NCBI GenBank assembly: GCA_036245525.1
Contig: BTPG01000002.1
Location: 169,015,528 to 169,079,527 of the forward strand
Length of the DNA: 64,000 bases
Direction: 5' to 3'
Source of the DNA: Semisulcospira habei
Lineage: Eukaryota; Mollusca; Gastropoda; Semisulcospiridae
Part shown: one piece after another, positions 42,255 through 52,814 of the stretch
How the letters are laid out: the number at the start of each line of letters is the position of its first letter
Position numbering within the stretch: position 1 is the first letter of the stretch
Program-made: the position numbers and the translations under genes
Notes under the pieces: model-generated
What the model was told of the DNA's origin: nothing
The model's database searches: none
The model's input: only the letters and a program-made list of their open reading frames with translations

Positions 42255-42258
42255 GGGG

Positions 42259-42519
<261 letters not shown>

Positions 42520-42727
42520 TAACAGTTATCCATAGCAAATTGTGTGTAGTATAGACATGCCCTGTAACGATGGAAATCTCGTTTTTCACAAGAATGGGTT
42601 TACTGTCTTTTGCCTTGTCTTTTGTCAGGGCAGAGACAGAGCGAAACGAGATTGGTTTTTGTTTGCCATGCTATTGTCGTTCGGCCCGCTAGCTGCAGCA
42701 TTCATTTGAAACTGAACAAATAACATT

Positions 42728-42948
42728 TTAACTCCTTCACTGCCACCGGATAATGATTGTATTTCTGAAATCTTAGTTGATTTAATGCCGAAGAGTCTCC
42801 CATGGTCAAAGAAACATCATCCATACACCGGCAGTGGTTTCATCAAGAGGCATAGATCCTCATGAGCCCCCGTAGCTGCGGGAGCTCATGAGGATCAATA
42901 CCTCTTGCAGCTGCATTTTGTTCACTTTTCTTGGCAGTCGAGAGTTAA
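42728..42948. mobile_element. Hairpin element family B, copy B12
   Basis: TTAACTCCTTCACTGCC at the left and GGCAGTCGAGAGTTAA at the right. Core GATCCTCATGAGCCCCCG / CGGGAGCTCATGAGGATC. The right TTAA is shared with C9. Confidence 0.85.
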
Positions 42949-43040
42949 CCCTTTTGCTGTCGGTAGCTCTTTTTTTTTTCCGAGATGATTCCTGCAGCGC
43001 TACCGCCAGCCGAAGGCTTGCAGAGCAAGAATATAGGGTT
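42945..43040. mobile_element. Hairpin element family C, copy C9
   Basis: TTAACCCTTTTGCTGTCGGTAGC at the left and GCTACCGCCAGCCGAAGG at 43000-43016. The right outer end is disturbed; GGGTTAA recurs at 43037. Confidence 0.7.
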
Positions 43041-43116
43041 AACAGTTCGCAGTATCTCCTTGAAAATATTCTTAGCATGTCTTACGTTTACAATATCGCG
43101 GGACATATGGGCTAAC

Positions 43117-43330
43117 TTAACCCTTCTAGCCCCAAGGTCCCATTTCTCAAATTTTGGAGGTGTTGCCTAATGATTATGTACCAATTGCAGGAGATGGATT
43201 GACCATGACAATTCAAGGGTAGTGCCAGATTAGCTTGGCGCCTGAAGGCGCCAAGCTAATCTGGCACAACCCTTGAATTGTCATGGTCAGTCAATCTCCT
43301 GCTGTAGGGACTCGGGGCTAAATGGGTCAA
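43117..43330 (-). mobile_element. Hairpin element family A, copy A14
   Basis: TTAACCCTTCTAGCCCCAAG to GGGGCTAAATGGGTCAA. The inner arms GCCAGATTAGCTTGGCGCC / complement are perfect around TGAA. The right TTAA has become TCAA. Confidence 0.9.
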
Positions 43331-43921
43331 CTTGTGAAGTATGAATGACAAAAGGGCTGACTTAAAGTACCGTTACACATAAATCTGAAGACACATTTCA
43401 ACACCATTTGTGTTTGTTATGCCTTGTCGACACACCTAATGAACTTATTTATTCTGCGCTGCCATAAGCGTGTCAATCACTCCTGTTTCCCGTACTGAAA
43501 GCTTTGCATTTCTAGAACGGAGTGGAATCATTGTCAGCCGGATAACTTGATATACAGACGATGCCGGTGTGCTCAACTGAACTGGATTGTCCAGTGTCTA
43601 AATGAACCATAATTAGACCTGTGTGTAGCGTTTCGTAACCATCTGTTAAAGAAGGGTATATTTGAACAGTTACGGCGGTAGTAGGCCTTTAACCTGTGAA
43701 ATATGAATGTTGTAAAATGAAAGATTTGAGTGTCTTACATCTCCTACATGTGCGTATTGGAGAGTTCCACCGACGCGCACAAGCGGTATTAGAAAACATC
43801 GGTTACCTGTACCCACACGCATGTATTGTGAAAGGAAGGGCAAAAAAGGCTTAGTTGAGGAAAGACAACATTGAGAGCCCGTTGTATCGGCGAATATTAG
43901 CCATGCCCTCCCTCCCTCGTT
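43331..43921. other. Non-coding stretch
   Basis: No gene or repeat recognised. Confidence 0.4.
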
Positions 43922-44127
43922 TTAACTCGTTTAACCCCAAGGCCGCATTTCCCAAATTTTGGAGGTGTCACCTGACGACTAGGTACTAGTTGCAGTACTA
44001 CCATGATTATTCAAGGGTAGTGCCAGATTAGCTTGGTACCTGATGGCGCCAAGCTAGTCTGGCACTACCCTTGATTATCATGGTCGATCCATCTCTTGCT
44101 GTAGTGAGTTGGAGCTAAATGGGTTCA
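43922..44127 (-). mobile_element. Hairpin element family A, copy A15
   Basis: TTAACTCGTTTAACCCCAAG at the left and GGAGCTAAATGGGTTC at the right. Core GTGCCAGATTAGCTTGG / CCAAGCTAGTCTGGCAC. Confidence 0.85.
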
Positions 44128-44207
44128 CCGTGTCGGGAAAAAAAGACACCTTGACGTCTGCGTTTATATAATTAACTTAATTTTTTGTTTTTGTTTTTGT
44201 GTTGTAG

Positions 44208-44333
44208 CTGACGAGCTGAGACGCAAAAGAAACCTTTCAACGTAGGAGTAAAGTAATCTCCTCTACGGAAGCAAGAACTTGTTCTCAATCGGTAACATCA
44301 CGTGTGACATTGGCCCTGTGGAGGCAGAAGACA
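44208..44333 (+). other. Orphan non-coding exon candidate
   Basis: A strong pyrimidine tract and acceptor (tttttgtgttgtag) and a consensus donor (gtaagt) bound 126 nt. All three frames contain stops, so if real it is an untranslated or non-coding-RNA exon. No partner exon identified. Confidence 0.3.
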
Positions 44334-44340
44334 GTAAGTT

Positions 44341-44416
44341 CTTTTTTTTTTTTCTTTTTTCTTTTTTCGGTGGGGGTGGGGGGTGGTGGTGGTGGTGGTG
44401 GGGTGGGGTGGGGGGG
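44341..44416. repeat. Poly-T then (TGG)n / poly-G tract
   Basis: T-rich 44341-44366, then GTGG-rich repeats to 44416. Confidence 0.9.
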
Positions 44417-44695
44417 ATGAAAAGCGCGATTTTCATTGTAATGCAACAGGGCGGACTTTCTGTGCTTTTGTCAACATTTTAAAGCTTGAAGTCAACTCAC
44501 TCCCGTTCCCTAGAGTTAGTCCACTAGTGTTAAATTATCGTCAACAGATAAATGTAAAGCAAGACTGAAGAGTACTCATGCACGCTGATTAGGTCAAGAA
44601 AACAACAGTTCCTAATTACTTACATACTGAGAACGCTCGAGCGCTTCATTGTGATTGTAGAACTTCTAATCAGACATACTTTGAAAATAATGATT

Positions 44696-45035
44696 TCTTC
44701 TTCTTCTTCCTCGATCGCTTGAAGCGCAATATGCATGATGCAGCCGTTAGGCACCTTAAATGTCCTGCATCTCTGTCTACGGCCAGGGACGTGTATCGGG
44801 GGTCCCTCCCCTAGACCGACTGTCGTTCAGGACTGCTGAGCTCGGTCTGTCCACCAATCGGAGTAACAACACATTGGTCCCTCACTTCTTTTAGCCCGCC
44901 AGCACAAGCGGTTTACCAAGGTGTGGCCACTGTTATCCCTAACAGCTTACTTGGAGCCAGCAGTGAGAGTTGAGTGCTGGGTGAGGACCACTGCTCCCGT
45001 CCACCCGGGTGGGTGCTGCTGCCAGGTTTACAAAG
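44696..45035 (-). mobile_element. Putative retroposon with (GAA)n tail
   Basis: On the minus strand a ~320-bp non-coding, moderately GC-rich body ends in GAGGAAGAAGAAGAA near 44696-44712. A short microsatellite tail of this sort suggests a SINE or truncated LINE. No coding similarity and no clear promoter boxes. Confidence 0.35.
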
Positions 45036-45160
45036 GTACTACTTCTCTCCAGACACCCTATACACCCCAAAATAATGATTTACATTACTTTTTTTTTTAA
45101 AAGAAACATTACGCAAACAGCTACGCAGCCCTGTTAAAGCAAAACTGAAAAGACGGTACG

Positions 45161-45269
45161 GGCCATTGCGCAAACGGCCATCGGATCGACATCGGCGCCG
45201 TCGGCCCGCGCACAGCCGTGCGCGGGCCAACGGCGGCCGACGTCAGCCCGATGGCCTTTGCGCACTGGG
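45161..45269. mobile_element. Hairpin element family F, copy F2
   Basis: GCGCAAACGGCCATCGG at the left and CCGATGGCCTTTGCGC at the right. Inner GTCGGCCCGCGCAC / GTGCGCGGGCCAACGG. Very GC-rich compared with its flanks. Confidence 0.8.
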
Positions 45270-45285
45270 TAAGTCCATTTTTGTG

Positions 45286-45332
45286 AAAAGCGAGATTTTC
45301 ATTGTAATACAATAACACATCTCGCTTTTTAA
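45286..45332. repeat. Short hairpin
   Basis: AAAAGCGAGATTTTCATTGTA followed by ACATCTCGCTTTT. The AAAAGCGnGATTTTCATTGTAAT word also occurs at 44420, and related words at 42567 and 62605. Confidence 0.55.
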
Positions 45333-45770
45333 CAATCTGGACTTGTCCGCTGTTGCCTTCACGGGGCAGCACGATGAACCCGAAACACGTCTTCACTTGA
45401 CTTTATTCACAGTGCAGCTTTTTTATACAGTCTAACGCGAAGCTTTCACACGTGTCAGTTTTGGCCTGTGCTTTTGGACGTAGACATCGTTTCTTATAAC
45501 GCCACGAACAGCGATAAAAGTATTCCTTGTGCATTTCCTTTGAGTAGACCCGGATAATTAAATTTTGACACCGTTCTGCGAACGCCATCTGTAGTAATCA
45601 AGGAGAATCCGAACGTACTGCGGCGTTTGGTCTGCAAGCAGTGCCTCGGCAAACCTCGATTCAAATCACGACTGGAGTTATCCCGTGAGTACGGTCCATT
45701 CTAGCCAAAGCATTTGCTTCAGCGTGCGAGTGATTGTTATTCGAACGGAACAGGAGGAAGGGCAGTAGAT
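45333..45770. other. Non-coding stretch
   Basis: No gene or repeat recognised. Confidence 0.4.
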
Positions 45771-45824
45771 TTAACTCATTCGCGGCCAGCCGCATCCGGA
45801 TGCGGCTGGCCGCGAATGAGTTAA
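45771..45824. mobile_element. Hairpin element family D, copy D3 (perfect 54-bp palindrome)
   Basis: 27 bp from TTAACTCATTCGCGGCC to GCATCC are followed at once by their exact reverse complement, with no spacer and no mismatch. Confidence 0.95.
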
Positions 45825-45963
45825 TCTCATAACGCATTTTAAAAATGTCCAACAGAGGTTATCGTTAACACCCTCTTAATCAGCTGGAACTTGATGCGTT
45901 TACATTGCGGTTAGTCACGGAATCGCCATAATCAAGAGTTGAACGACACGCCTAAGAGTGTGG

Positions 45964-46189
45964 TCTAACCCATTTAGCCCGACACTCTATAGTAGGAGTT
46001 GGATCGACCATGATAATTCAAGCGTAGTGCCAAATTAGCTGGGCGCCTCACGAAAGCGCCAAGCTAATCTGGCACTACCCTTGAATTATCACTGTCAGTC
46101 GTCTCATTTCTCTGCAACTGGTACGTAGTCATTAAGTGACCTCGCCAGAATTTGGGAAACTGATGTGGCCGTATGGTTAAATGGGTTAA
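45964..46189 (+). mobile_element. Hairpin element family A, copy A16
   Basis: CTAACCCATTTAGCCCGAC at the left and GTATGGTTAAATGGGTTAA at the right. Core GCCAAATTAGCTGGGCGCC / GGCGCCAAGCTAATCTGGC-type pairing. The long outer arm is on the right. Confidence 0.85.
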
Positions 46190-46227
46190 ATGCCGGTAAC
46201 TCTGGACTGGATTTGCAGCGTACGGGC

Positions 46228-46292
46228 CACACTGGTTGTCTCTCTTGATTCGTTAGCGCTATCAGAGGTCGATCGAAGAGACAACCAGTGTG
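46228..46292. mobile_element. Hairpin element family E, copy E1
   Basis: CACACTGGTTGTCTCT at the left and AGAGACAACCAGTGTG at the right, with a partly decayed centre. Confidence 0.8.
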
Positions 46293-46655
46293 CGTCTAGG
46301 CAGAGCGCGGGTAATGACTCATGCAAACCTGTTGATTTGACCGTCAGCAGGTTTGCAATTGGATAAGCTGCTGCAAGTCCAATGCATTGAGACGTGACAG
46401 CAGCATTGTTGACAAGTTTAAAAACAGTAATAAAGCTAATGACGGACAATCTGCACGTCTTTGTGGTAAAGCTGTTGTTGAATTTTAACTCAGTGGAACT
46501 GCCGGAATAAAAGCGTGTAATTCCGTTTCATAGCCACCGACCCCAAGTTCTCCAGCACCATCAGGATGAAGCCCTCGTTGAGCGGGCGAAATTTTGTGAA
46601 AATAAAAGTGTAACTCAGTATTATGTGGTGTATATGGATTCTTTTTCATATTCAA

Positions 46656-46804
<149 letters not shown>

Positions 46805-46805
46805 A

Positions 46806-48901
46806 AGTTATTGGTAGCAGGGGTTTGCTACACGGACCTTTGTAGGCCTGAGGGAGGTCAAAAGAACCGCTGTACCCCGAAGGCCTCAGGGTACAATGGT
46901 TCCTTTGACCTCTCGAAGGCCTACAATGGTCCGTGCAGCAAGCCCCTGTTACCAATAACGTATTTGTTTTCATTCCTCCACTATTTTCGTAAAAGAAATC
47001 AAGAAGAAATCTTCCGACCTGGATCACGCCAGACATGAATGACGTCAAACCAATATGCATTTATACATAATAGACTTTATGACGTAATTTAAAAATCTTT
47101 CATAACGTTGCCGTCTCCAGTAGTGACTCTTTTGTTTCGAACAACACTAAGTAACTTTTTAAGTAACTTTTTTACTTTAGAACGTTTTGGTCAGAAAGAG
47201 GGCTACAAGAAGCCCGCCATTTGTCGCTACAAGGGTTTTTGTAGCTCAGTCACATGGTACGGTTTGCGCTAAAGCTTTGGTCGTGTGACGTAGGGATGAA
47301 AACAAATATATACATATAATAAGTTATTGGTAGCAGGGGTTTGCTACACGGACCCTTGTAGGCCTGAGTGAGGTCAAAGGAACCATTGTACCCCGAAGGC
47401 CTGAAGGGTACAATGGTTCTTTGACCTCCCGAAGGCCTACAAGGGTCCGTGCAGCAAGCCGCTGCTACCAATAACGTATTTGTTTTCATTCCTCTACTAT
47501 TTTCCTAAAAGAAGTCAAGAAGACATCTTTCGACCTGGATCACGTCAGACATGACTGACGTCAAAGGAATATACATTTATACATAAACGTAATTTAAAAT
47601 ATTTCATGACGTTGCCGTCTCCAGTACTGAGTGTGCTTGTTGTTTCGAACAACACTAAGTAACGTTTTACTTTAGAACGTTTTGGTGATCTTTTATAGAA
47701 CAAAACTCGCATCCAAGATGCGCCATAAAGATGGCTACAAGATTGATTGTACATTGCTTAACGTCCCGACAGCAACAAGGCTTTCTCAGGACGTGGGCTA
47801 CAAGAAGTCCGCCATTTGTCGCTACAAGGGTTTTTGTAGCCCGGTCATGCGGTACAGTTTGCGCTAAAGGGATTGGTCGTGTGACGTAGAGATGAAAACA
47901 ATATAAGTTATTGGTCGTAGGGGTTTGCTACACGGACCCTTGTAGGACTGAGGGAGTCAGTTGGAACCATTGTACCCCGAAGGCCGAAGGCCTGAGGGAT
48001 ACAATGGTTCCTTTAACCTCCCGAAGGCCTACAAGGGTCCGTGCAGAAAGCCCCTCCTACCAATAACGTATTTGTTTTCATTCCTCCACTATTTTCGTAA
48101 AAGAAATCAAGAAGACATCTTCCGACCTAGATCACGCCAGACATGACTGACGTCAAAGAAATATACATTTATACGTATAGACATGACGTAATTTAAAATA
48201 TTTAATGACGTTGCCGTCTCAAGTACTGAGTGTGCTTGTTGTTTCGAACTGAGGTAACTTTTTTACTTTAGAACGGTTTGGAATCTTTTATAGAACAAAA
48301 CTCGCATTCAAGATGCGTCACAAAGAGGGCTACAAGAAGTCCGCCATTTTTCGCTACCAGGGTTTTTGTATCACGGTTACCCATGGTATGGTTTGCGCTA
48401 AAGTGACTGGTCGTGTGACGTAGGGAAGAAAACAAATATATATACGACCAATCTCTTTAGCTCAAACTGTGGCACTTGACCGAACTACAAAAACCCTTGT
48501 AGCGAAAAATGGCGGACTTTTTGTAGCCCTCTTTCTGACGCGTCTTGGATGCCAATTTTGTTCTATAAAAGATCACCAGACGTTCTAAAGTACAAAGTTA
48601 TTTAGTGTTGTTTGAAACCACAGGCACACTACTGGAGACAGCAACGGCATGAAAGATTTAAAATACGTCATAAGTCTATTATGTATACATTTATATATTC
48701 TTTTTACCTCTGTCATGTCTGGCGCGATCCAGGTTTCTTATTGATTTCTTTTACGAAAATATTGGAGGAATGAAAACAAATACGGGAGGTCAAAGGAACC
48801 AATGTGCCCCCTCAGACCTTCGGCCTTCGGGGTACAATGATTCCTTTGACCTCCCTCAGGCCTACAAGGGTCCGTGTAGCAAACCCCTGCGACCAATAAC
48901 A
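46806..48901. repeat. Array of ~0.5-kb units: three direct, one inverted (family G)
   Basis: Units start at about 46806, 47322 and 47904; a fourth runs in reverse at about 48433-48901. Each has a ~150-bp hairpin at one end (TTATTGGTAGCAGGGGTTTG ... complement) and then ~370-430 bp including CGTATTTGTTTTCATTCCTC, GACGTTGCCGTCTC, ACTTTAGAACG and GGGCTACAAGAAGTCCGCC. Unit 1 lacks a ~50-bp segment. Unit 2 carries an extra 53-bp insert (47741-47793). Non-coding. Confidence 0.85.
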
Positions 48902-49370
48902 TATAATAAAAATTATGTATGCAACGAATTGTCATTAATTTTACGCATGTATTCAAGCCCTTTATGAAATTATAGTTGTTTCTCTCCTTCCGTAAGTGTC
49001 AAGAACAATTACAATCACCTGCACTGTTTATTTTAAGTAACAGTTCAGTCAACGCCATGATTGCGATGGAAATGGCGCATCAATCGTTATATCATGTCAG
49101 TTGTCATCGTTATATAAGGCGTAATCGTGCCTCACTTGTAGCTATAAAAGTCAGCGCAATAAAATCCCTGAATCCTGATAGGTAATGGAACTTTTAATTT
49201 CCAACTGACCCAACAACCATTTAGCTTACAAAATGCGCCTTCAGGTTGTGAGAATTAGACGCATCGTTCCAAGGACTTAGGCAGACAATGCGCATAAAAT
49301 ATTAACCTGCTGTTCAGTCGTGGAATTAGTGATTCTCCATGGATATGACAATTATTATGCTCACAACATG
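48902..49370. other. AT-rich non-coding stretch
   Basis: No gene or repeat recognised. Confidence 0.4.
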
Positions 49371-49372
49371 GG

Positions 49373-49543
<171 letters not shown>

Positions 49544-49549
49544 GAGGCC

Positions 49550-49625
49550 AGCAAGATGTATAGATCCTCATGAGCCCCCGCGACTGCGGGGGCTTATGAG
49601 GATCTGTACCTCTCGCAGTTTGGCG
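49550..49625. mobile_element. Hairpin element family B, core-only copy
   Basis: GATCCTCATGAGCCCCCGCG and CGGGGGCTTATGAGGATC. It directly follows the (AT)n tract. Confidence 0.85.
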
Positions 49626-50470
49626 CCAACCGTTGCTTCATCAGTGAAGTGATGGCGATGAGCGTTTAACGTGGCGGGATTACCGCTGGACATGGGTGCA
49701 GACAATACGGCACTTTTGTACTTTATGGCTGCGGCCTCACATTTCGCTAATAGCGTAGCATTTCGCCTAGACAATAAAACCAAAATGGATATGGAACTTG
49801 GAGACGAATTTGCAGAACCCACGCGAGAAAGCACCATCCGGCCTTTAATGTTACGTAGGCGGGGCAAATGGTCCGTAATGGGCAGGACTGACTGTGACGT
49901 TAGTCACAGACAAAAAACCCGCAATAAAAGCCACGTTAAAGTTTCCGAGATGCACCGAGAAAACAAGGGAGGGGGAGTGGAGTAGGGTAGGAAAATGTTC
50001 GTAGGTCCATGTAGCCAGTTTTAAATGAAGTGACTTTCTGAGTGGCAAGATGGCCGGTTTGCTGTTACATGTATTTTTTAAAGTTTGTTATAAGAGGAGA
50101 ATTAAAGCGCGCCCAACGTATATAATTTACCCGGGAAAAAGTAACTTTCATAGAACGAACCCTATTCGGACAATTCTAACTCGTTAATGCAAATGCCCTA
50201 GTTGTTCGGTGGCTGTTGTTTATCGGGCGGAAAATGGAGGGTTGGGTTCACTGAAAGCTTGGTTTGCCCAGGTAGAATTCATATGTTCGGCGCGCTGTAA
50301 ATAGTTGGACTATTCATCAGGTGAAATCTGAAGGTACTGACGTGTGGGTTTCTTGTGTCGGTCGCTTGCTCATGTAGACCAGAGATTTTTTATGACAATG
50401 TAAGTAAGCACTAACACTTGTCGATTCGGCAGATCGCTGCTACACGACTGACATGAGCTGGATATAGAAT
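49626..50470. other. Non-coding stretch
   Basis: No recognisable gene. The reading frame at 49671-49985 shows no known domain and no splice support. Confidence 0.4.
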
Positions 50471-50492
50471 CACTCATCCAGTTCCTTCATTC

Positions 50493-50575
50493 TTCAAGAG
50501 ACAGAGATTCTTGCGAGCGCCTCGGTCAGTTCAGGCCGCAGACCGTGGGCTCATGAAAATCTGCCCCTCATTCTT
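50493..50575. mobile_element. Hairpin element family B, decayed core
   Basis: CAAGAGACAGAGATTCTTGC at the left and CTCATGAAAATCTGCCCCTC at the right. Confidence 0.6.
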
Positions 50576-50592
50576 TGCTGGCTGACTTCCCT

Positions 50593-50664
50593 CTCACACT
50601 GGTTGTCTCTTTCGATTAGCTGCGCTGATCAGCGCAGCGAATCGAAGGAGACAACCAGCGTGAG
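50593..50664. mobile_element. Hairpin element family E, copy E2
   Basis: CTCACACTGGTTGTCTC at the left and GAGACAACCAGCGTGAG at the right. The inner GCTGCGCTGATCAGCGCAGC is a perfect palindrome. Confidence 0.9.
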
Positions 50665-50785
50665 GTTGGCTGGTTAGTTGGGGGGTTCTTAACGTCCATG
50701 CTGCATGTGTGATAATAAGCGGACCCAGCAGGCGGGTCAGTGGGGGGGGGGAGGGGGGGTCAGGGACAGTCATTGTTTGTGGAGT

Positions 50786-50940
50786 AATAATAATAATAAT
50801 AATAATTACGGTATTTATAATGCGCTTATCTTATAATAATTATAACTCTAAGCGCGCACTCACAACTCGCACACGCATGCGCACGCTTTAGACAATGACT
50901 CACGTAACACAAATAGTGAAAATACATTACGAGTACGACC
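50786..50940 (-). mobile_element. 3' end of the CR1/L2-like LINE (minus strand)
   Basis: Reverse complement of the 59040-59187 region: (AAT)n, then AATTACGGTATTTATAATGC, CTCTAAGCGCGCACTCAC and CACGTAACACAAATAGTGAA. Only about 150 bp remain. Confidence 0.9.
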
Positions 50941-51905
50941 TGAACACTGATCAATTCAGTCGCACTGCAGTTTTTTGATTATCAGGACCTTTCAACCGAC
51001 ATGCTGTAAAACAAGCCCGTCACTGAGTGTCAGTGAGGGCAGTCAGTCGGGTTGACATTAGTCTGAGCAGGGTGGCAGACCCGTGCCACCAGAACACGGA
51101 CTCGTATCGAACAACTCAGGCGCCGCAGTGGCAGCGATGTACCGGCCATTACTGACACGACTGAAATGATTTCTGAGCGTGTAATTCCGTTTCACCGCCA
51201 CCGCCGGCCCAAAGTTTTCCAGCAGCATTTCAGTGAGCACATGGTCCTTGGGCAGGCGGCGTCAACCCGACGTCTATTTGCTCGATGTAGTGGCTTTGAG
51301 AAAAACCAGAGTCGCCATTAGTCCGGGCAAAACGCCTGCAGTGCACAGGCAAGATGATGCAACAATCTGCAGCAGAAACCCGCGCGGTAGAGTCACCTTT
51401 CGTGCAGTTGATAACTGACGCCTTCAGTGCCCCATGTGGAATGCGGACATACTGGCTGGGAGATGAAATTTAACTAGGAGAACGTGCGAGTGTTGCAGAT
51501 TGTTGCAAAAAAATATTATTATTAATTAATTACTTAATTAATAAATTTATTTGTGGGGCCGGGGAAATGACGAACATGTGTTTCAGTAATGTACATTTTT
51601 TGAAAGGTACAATTATTATTGTCAAAAGTTAACGAAAAGAACGAAAATGAGTGGCTTCCTGTTTCACCTAGACGTACTATGTAAGCGTGACGAAGAATCA
51701 GTAGATCTACTAAGTTAACTATCGTTCTGACTTCATAAAGTCCGTTCCACATTCCAAGAGGACGCCACCCCCACCTGCCGATGGCATGAGTAGTGGGCCT
51801 TATCTCCGTGTTCTCGCTGCCAGGGGTCGCTATTCACTCACAGACTGCAATTCCCAAGACATGCTTCTTCTGAGTTACAATTGAACGTAAGCGGAGCGAT
51901 CCCTT
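50941..51905. other. Non-coding stretch
   Basis: GTGTAATTCCGTTTCACCGC at 51180 resembles 46515, so a diverged repeat pair may exist. AATTAATT-rich 51515-51545. No gene seen. Confidence 0.35.
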
Positions 51906-51907
51906 CA

Positions 51908-51980
51908 TAGCAAAAGGTACAGGTTCTCTTGAGGCCCTGCATTGCAGGGGTCAGGAGAATCTGTGCCTTTTGCGGATACA
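51908..51980. mobile_element. Hairpin element family B, decayed core
   Basis: GCAAAAGGTACAGGTTCTC at the left and GAGAATCTGTGCCTTTTGC at the right, around CCTGCATTGCAGGGG. Confidence 0.75.
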
Positions 51981-52204
51981 GGGACGATTTGAGGCCAACT
52001 GTATTGGGATGGTTATTTCTGGTCCCTGCCCTCCAAGAATAGGAGCCGTGCCCCGTTTAGTACAGGGGGCCAGTAGTCATTTTTGTCAATGATGGGTCTG
52101 CAGGAATGCTTGGCCCAAATCACCACACCTAGTAACGTTACGTGAGATTGCTTCATTTCATCATTCGGTTCAAGTGTCGTAGATCTCTCTAGGTTCAGGT
52201 GTCG

Positions 52205-52209
<5 letters not shown>

Positions 52210-52301
<92 letters not shown>

Positions 52302-52348
52302 AAATATATACTGCCCTGTAAATCTATTACGTTTGCTCCCAGTTATAA

Positions 52349-52430
<82 letters not shown>
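52210..52430. repeat. (CT)n and (TG)n microsatellites
   Basis: (CT)n at 52210-52298 and (TG)n at 52353-52430, separated by ~54 bp. Confidence 0.97.
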
Positions 52431-52431
<1 letters not shown>

Positions 52432-52622
52432 CATCATCCTGAGATTTTCTCTCTCTAACGCGGGCTGGCACTGTTTTTGTTTCAAATACATGTACATTTA
52501 TATACTTAGTTTTGTGTATATTGTCTCGTAGTTTTGTAGCAACGGCAGGTTTAAAAAATGGCTATGTCTGTGACGATGGCAACGCCTCATCCGTTGATAA
52601 ATAAAGCTTCATTGAATCATTG

Positions 52623-52624
<2 letters not shown>

Positions 52625-52696
<72 letters not shown>

Positions 52697-52715
52697 CCTC
52701 TCTCTCTCTCCCTCC

Positions 52716-52788
<73 letters not shown>
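52625..52788. repeat. (CT)n microsatellite with CCCT interruptions
   Basis: Pure CT except for CCCTCCCTC-type interruptions around 52692-52720. It directly precedes the truncated LINE. Confidence 0.97.
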
Positions 52789-52791
<3 letters not shown>

Positions 52792-52814
52792 GTATCGTCT
52801 GATGTGATTTTTAT

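Noticed and set aside
44750..44900. 5S rRNA-like sequence (GTCTACGGCCA)
   Set aside because: Only the first ~11 bases match; internal control regions are absent.
49671..49985. Possible small gene (MAGLPLDMGADNTALLYF...)
   Set aside because: No recognised domain, no splice or promoter context, surrounded by repeats; too little to call a gene.
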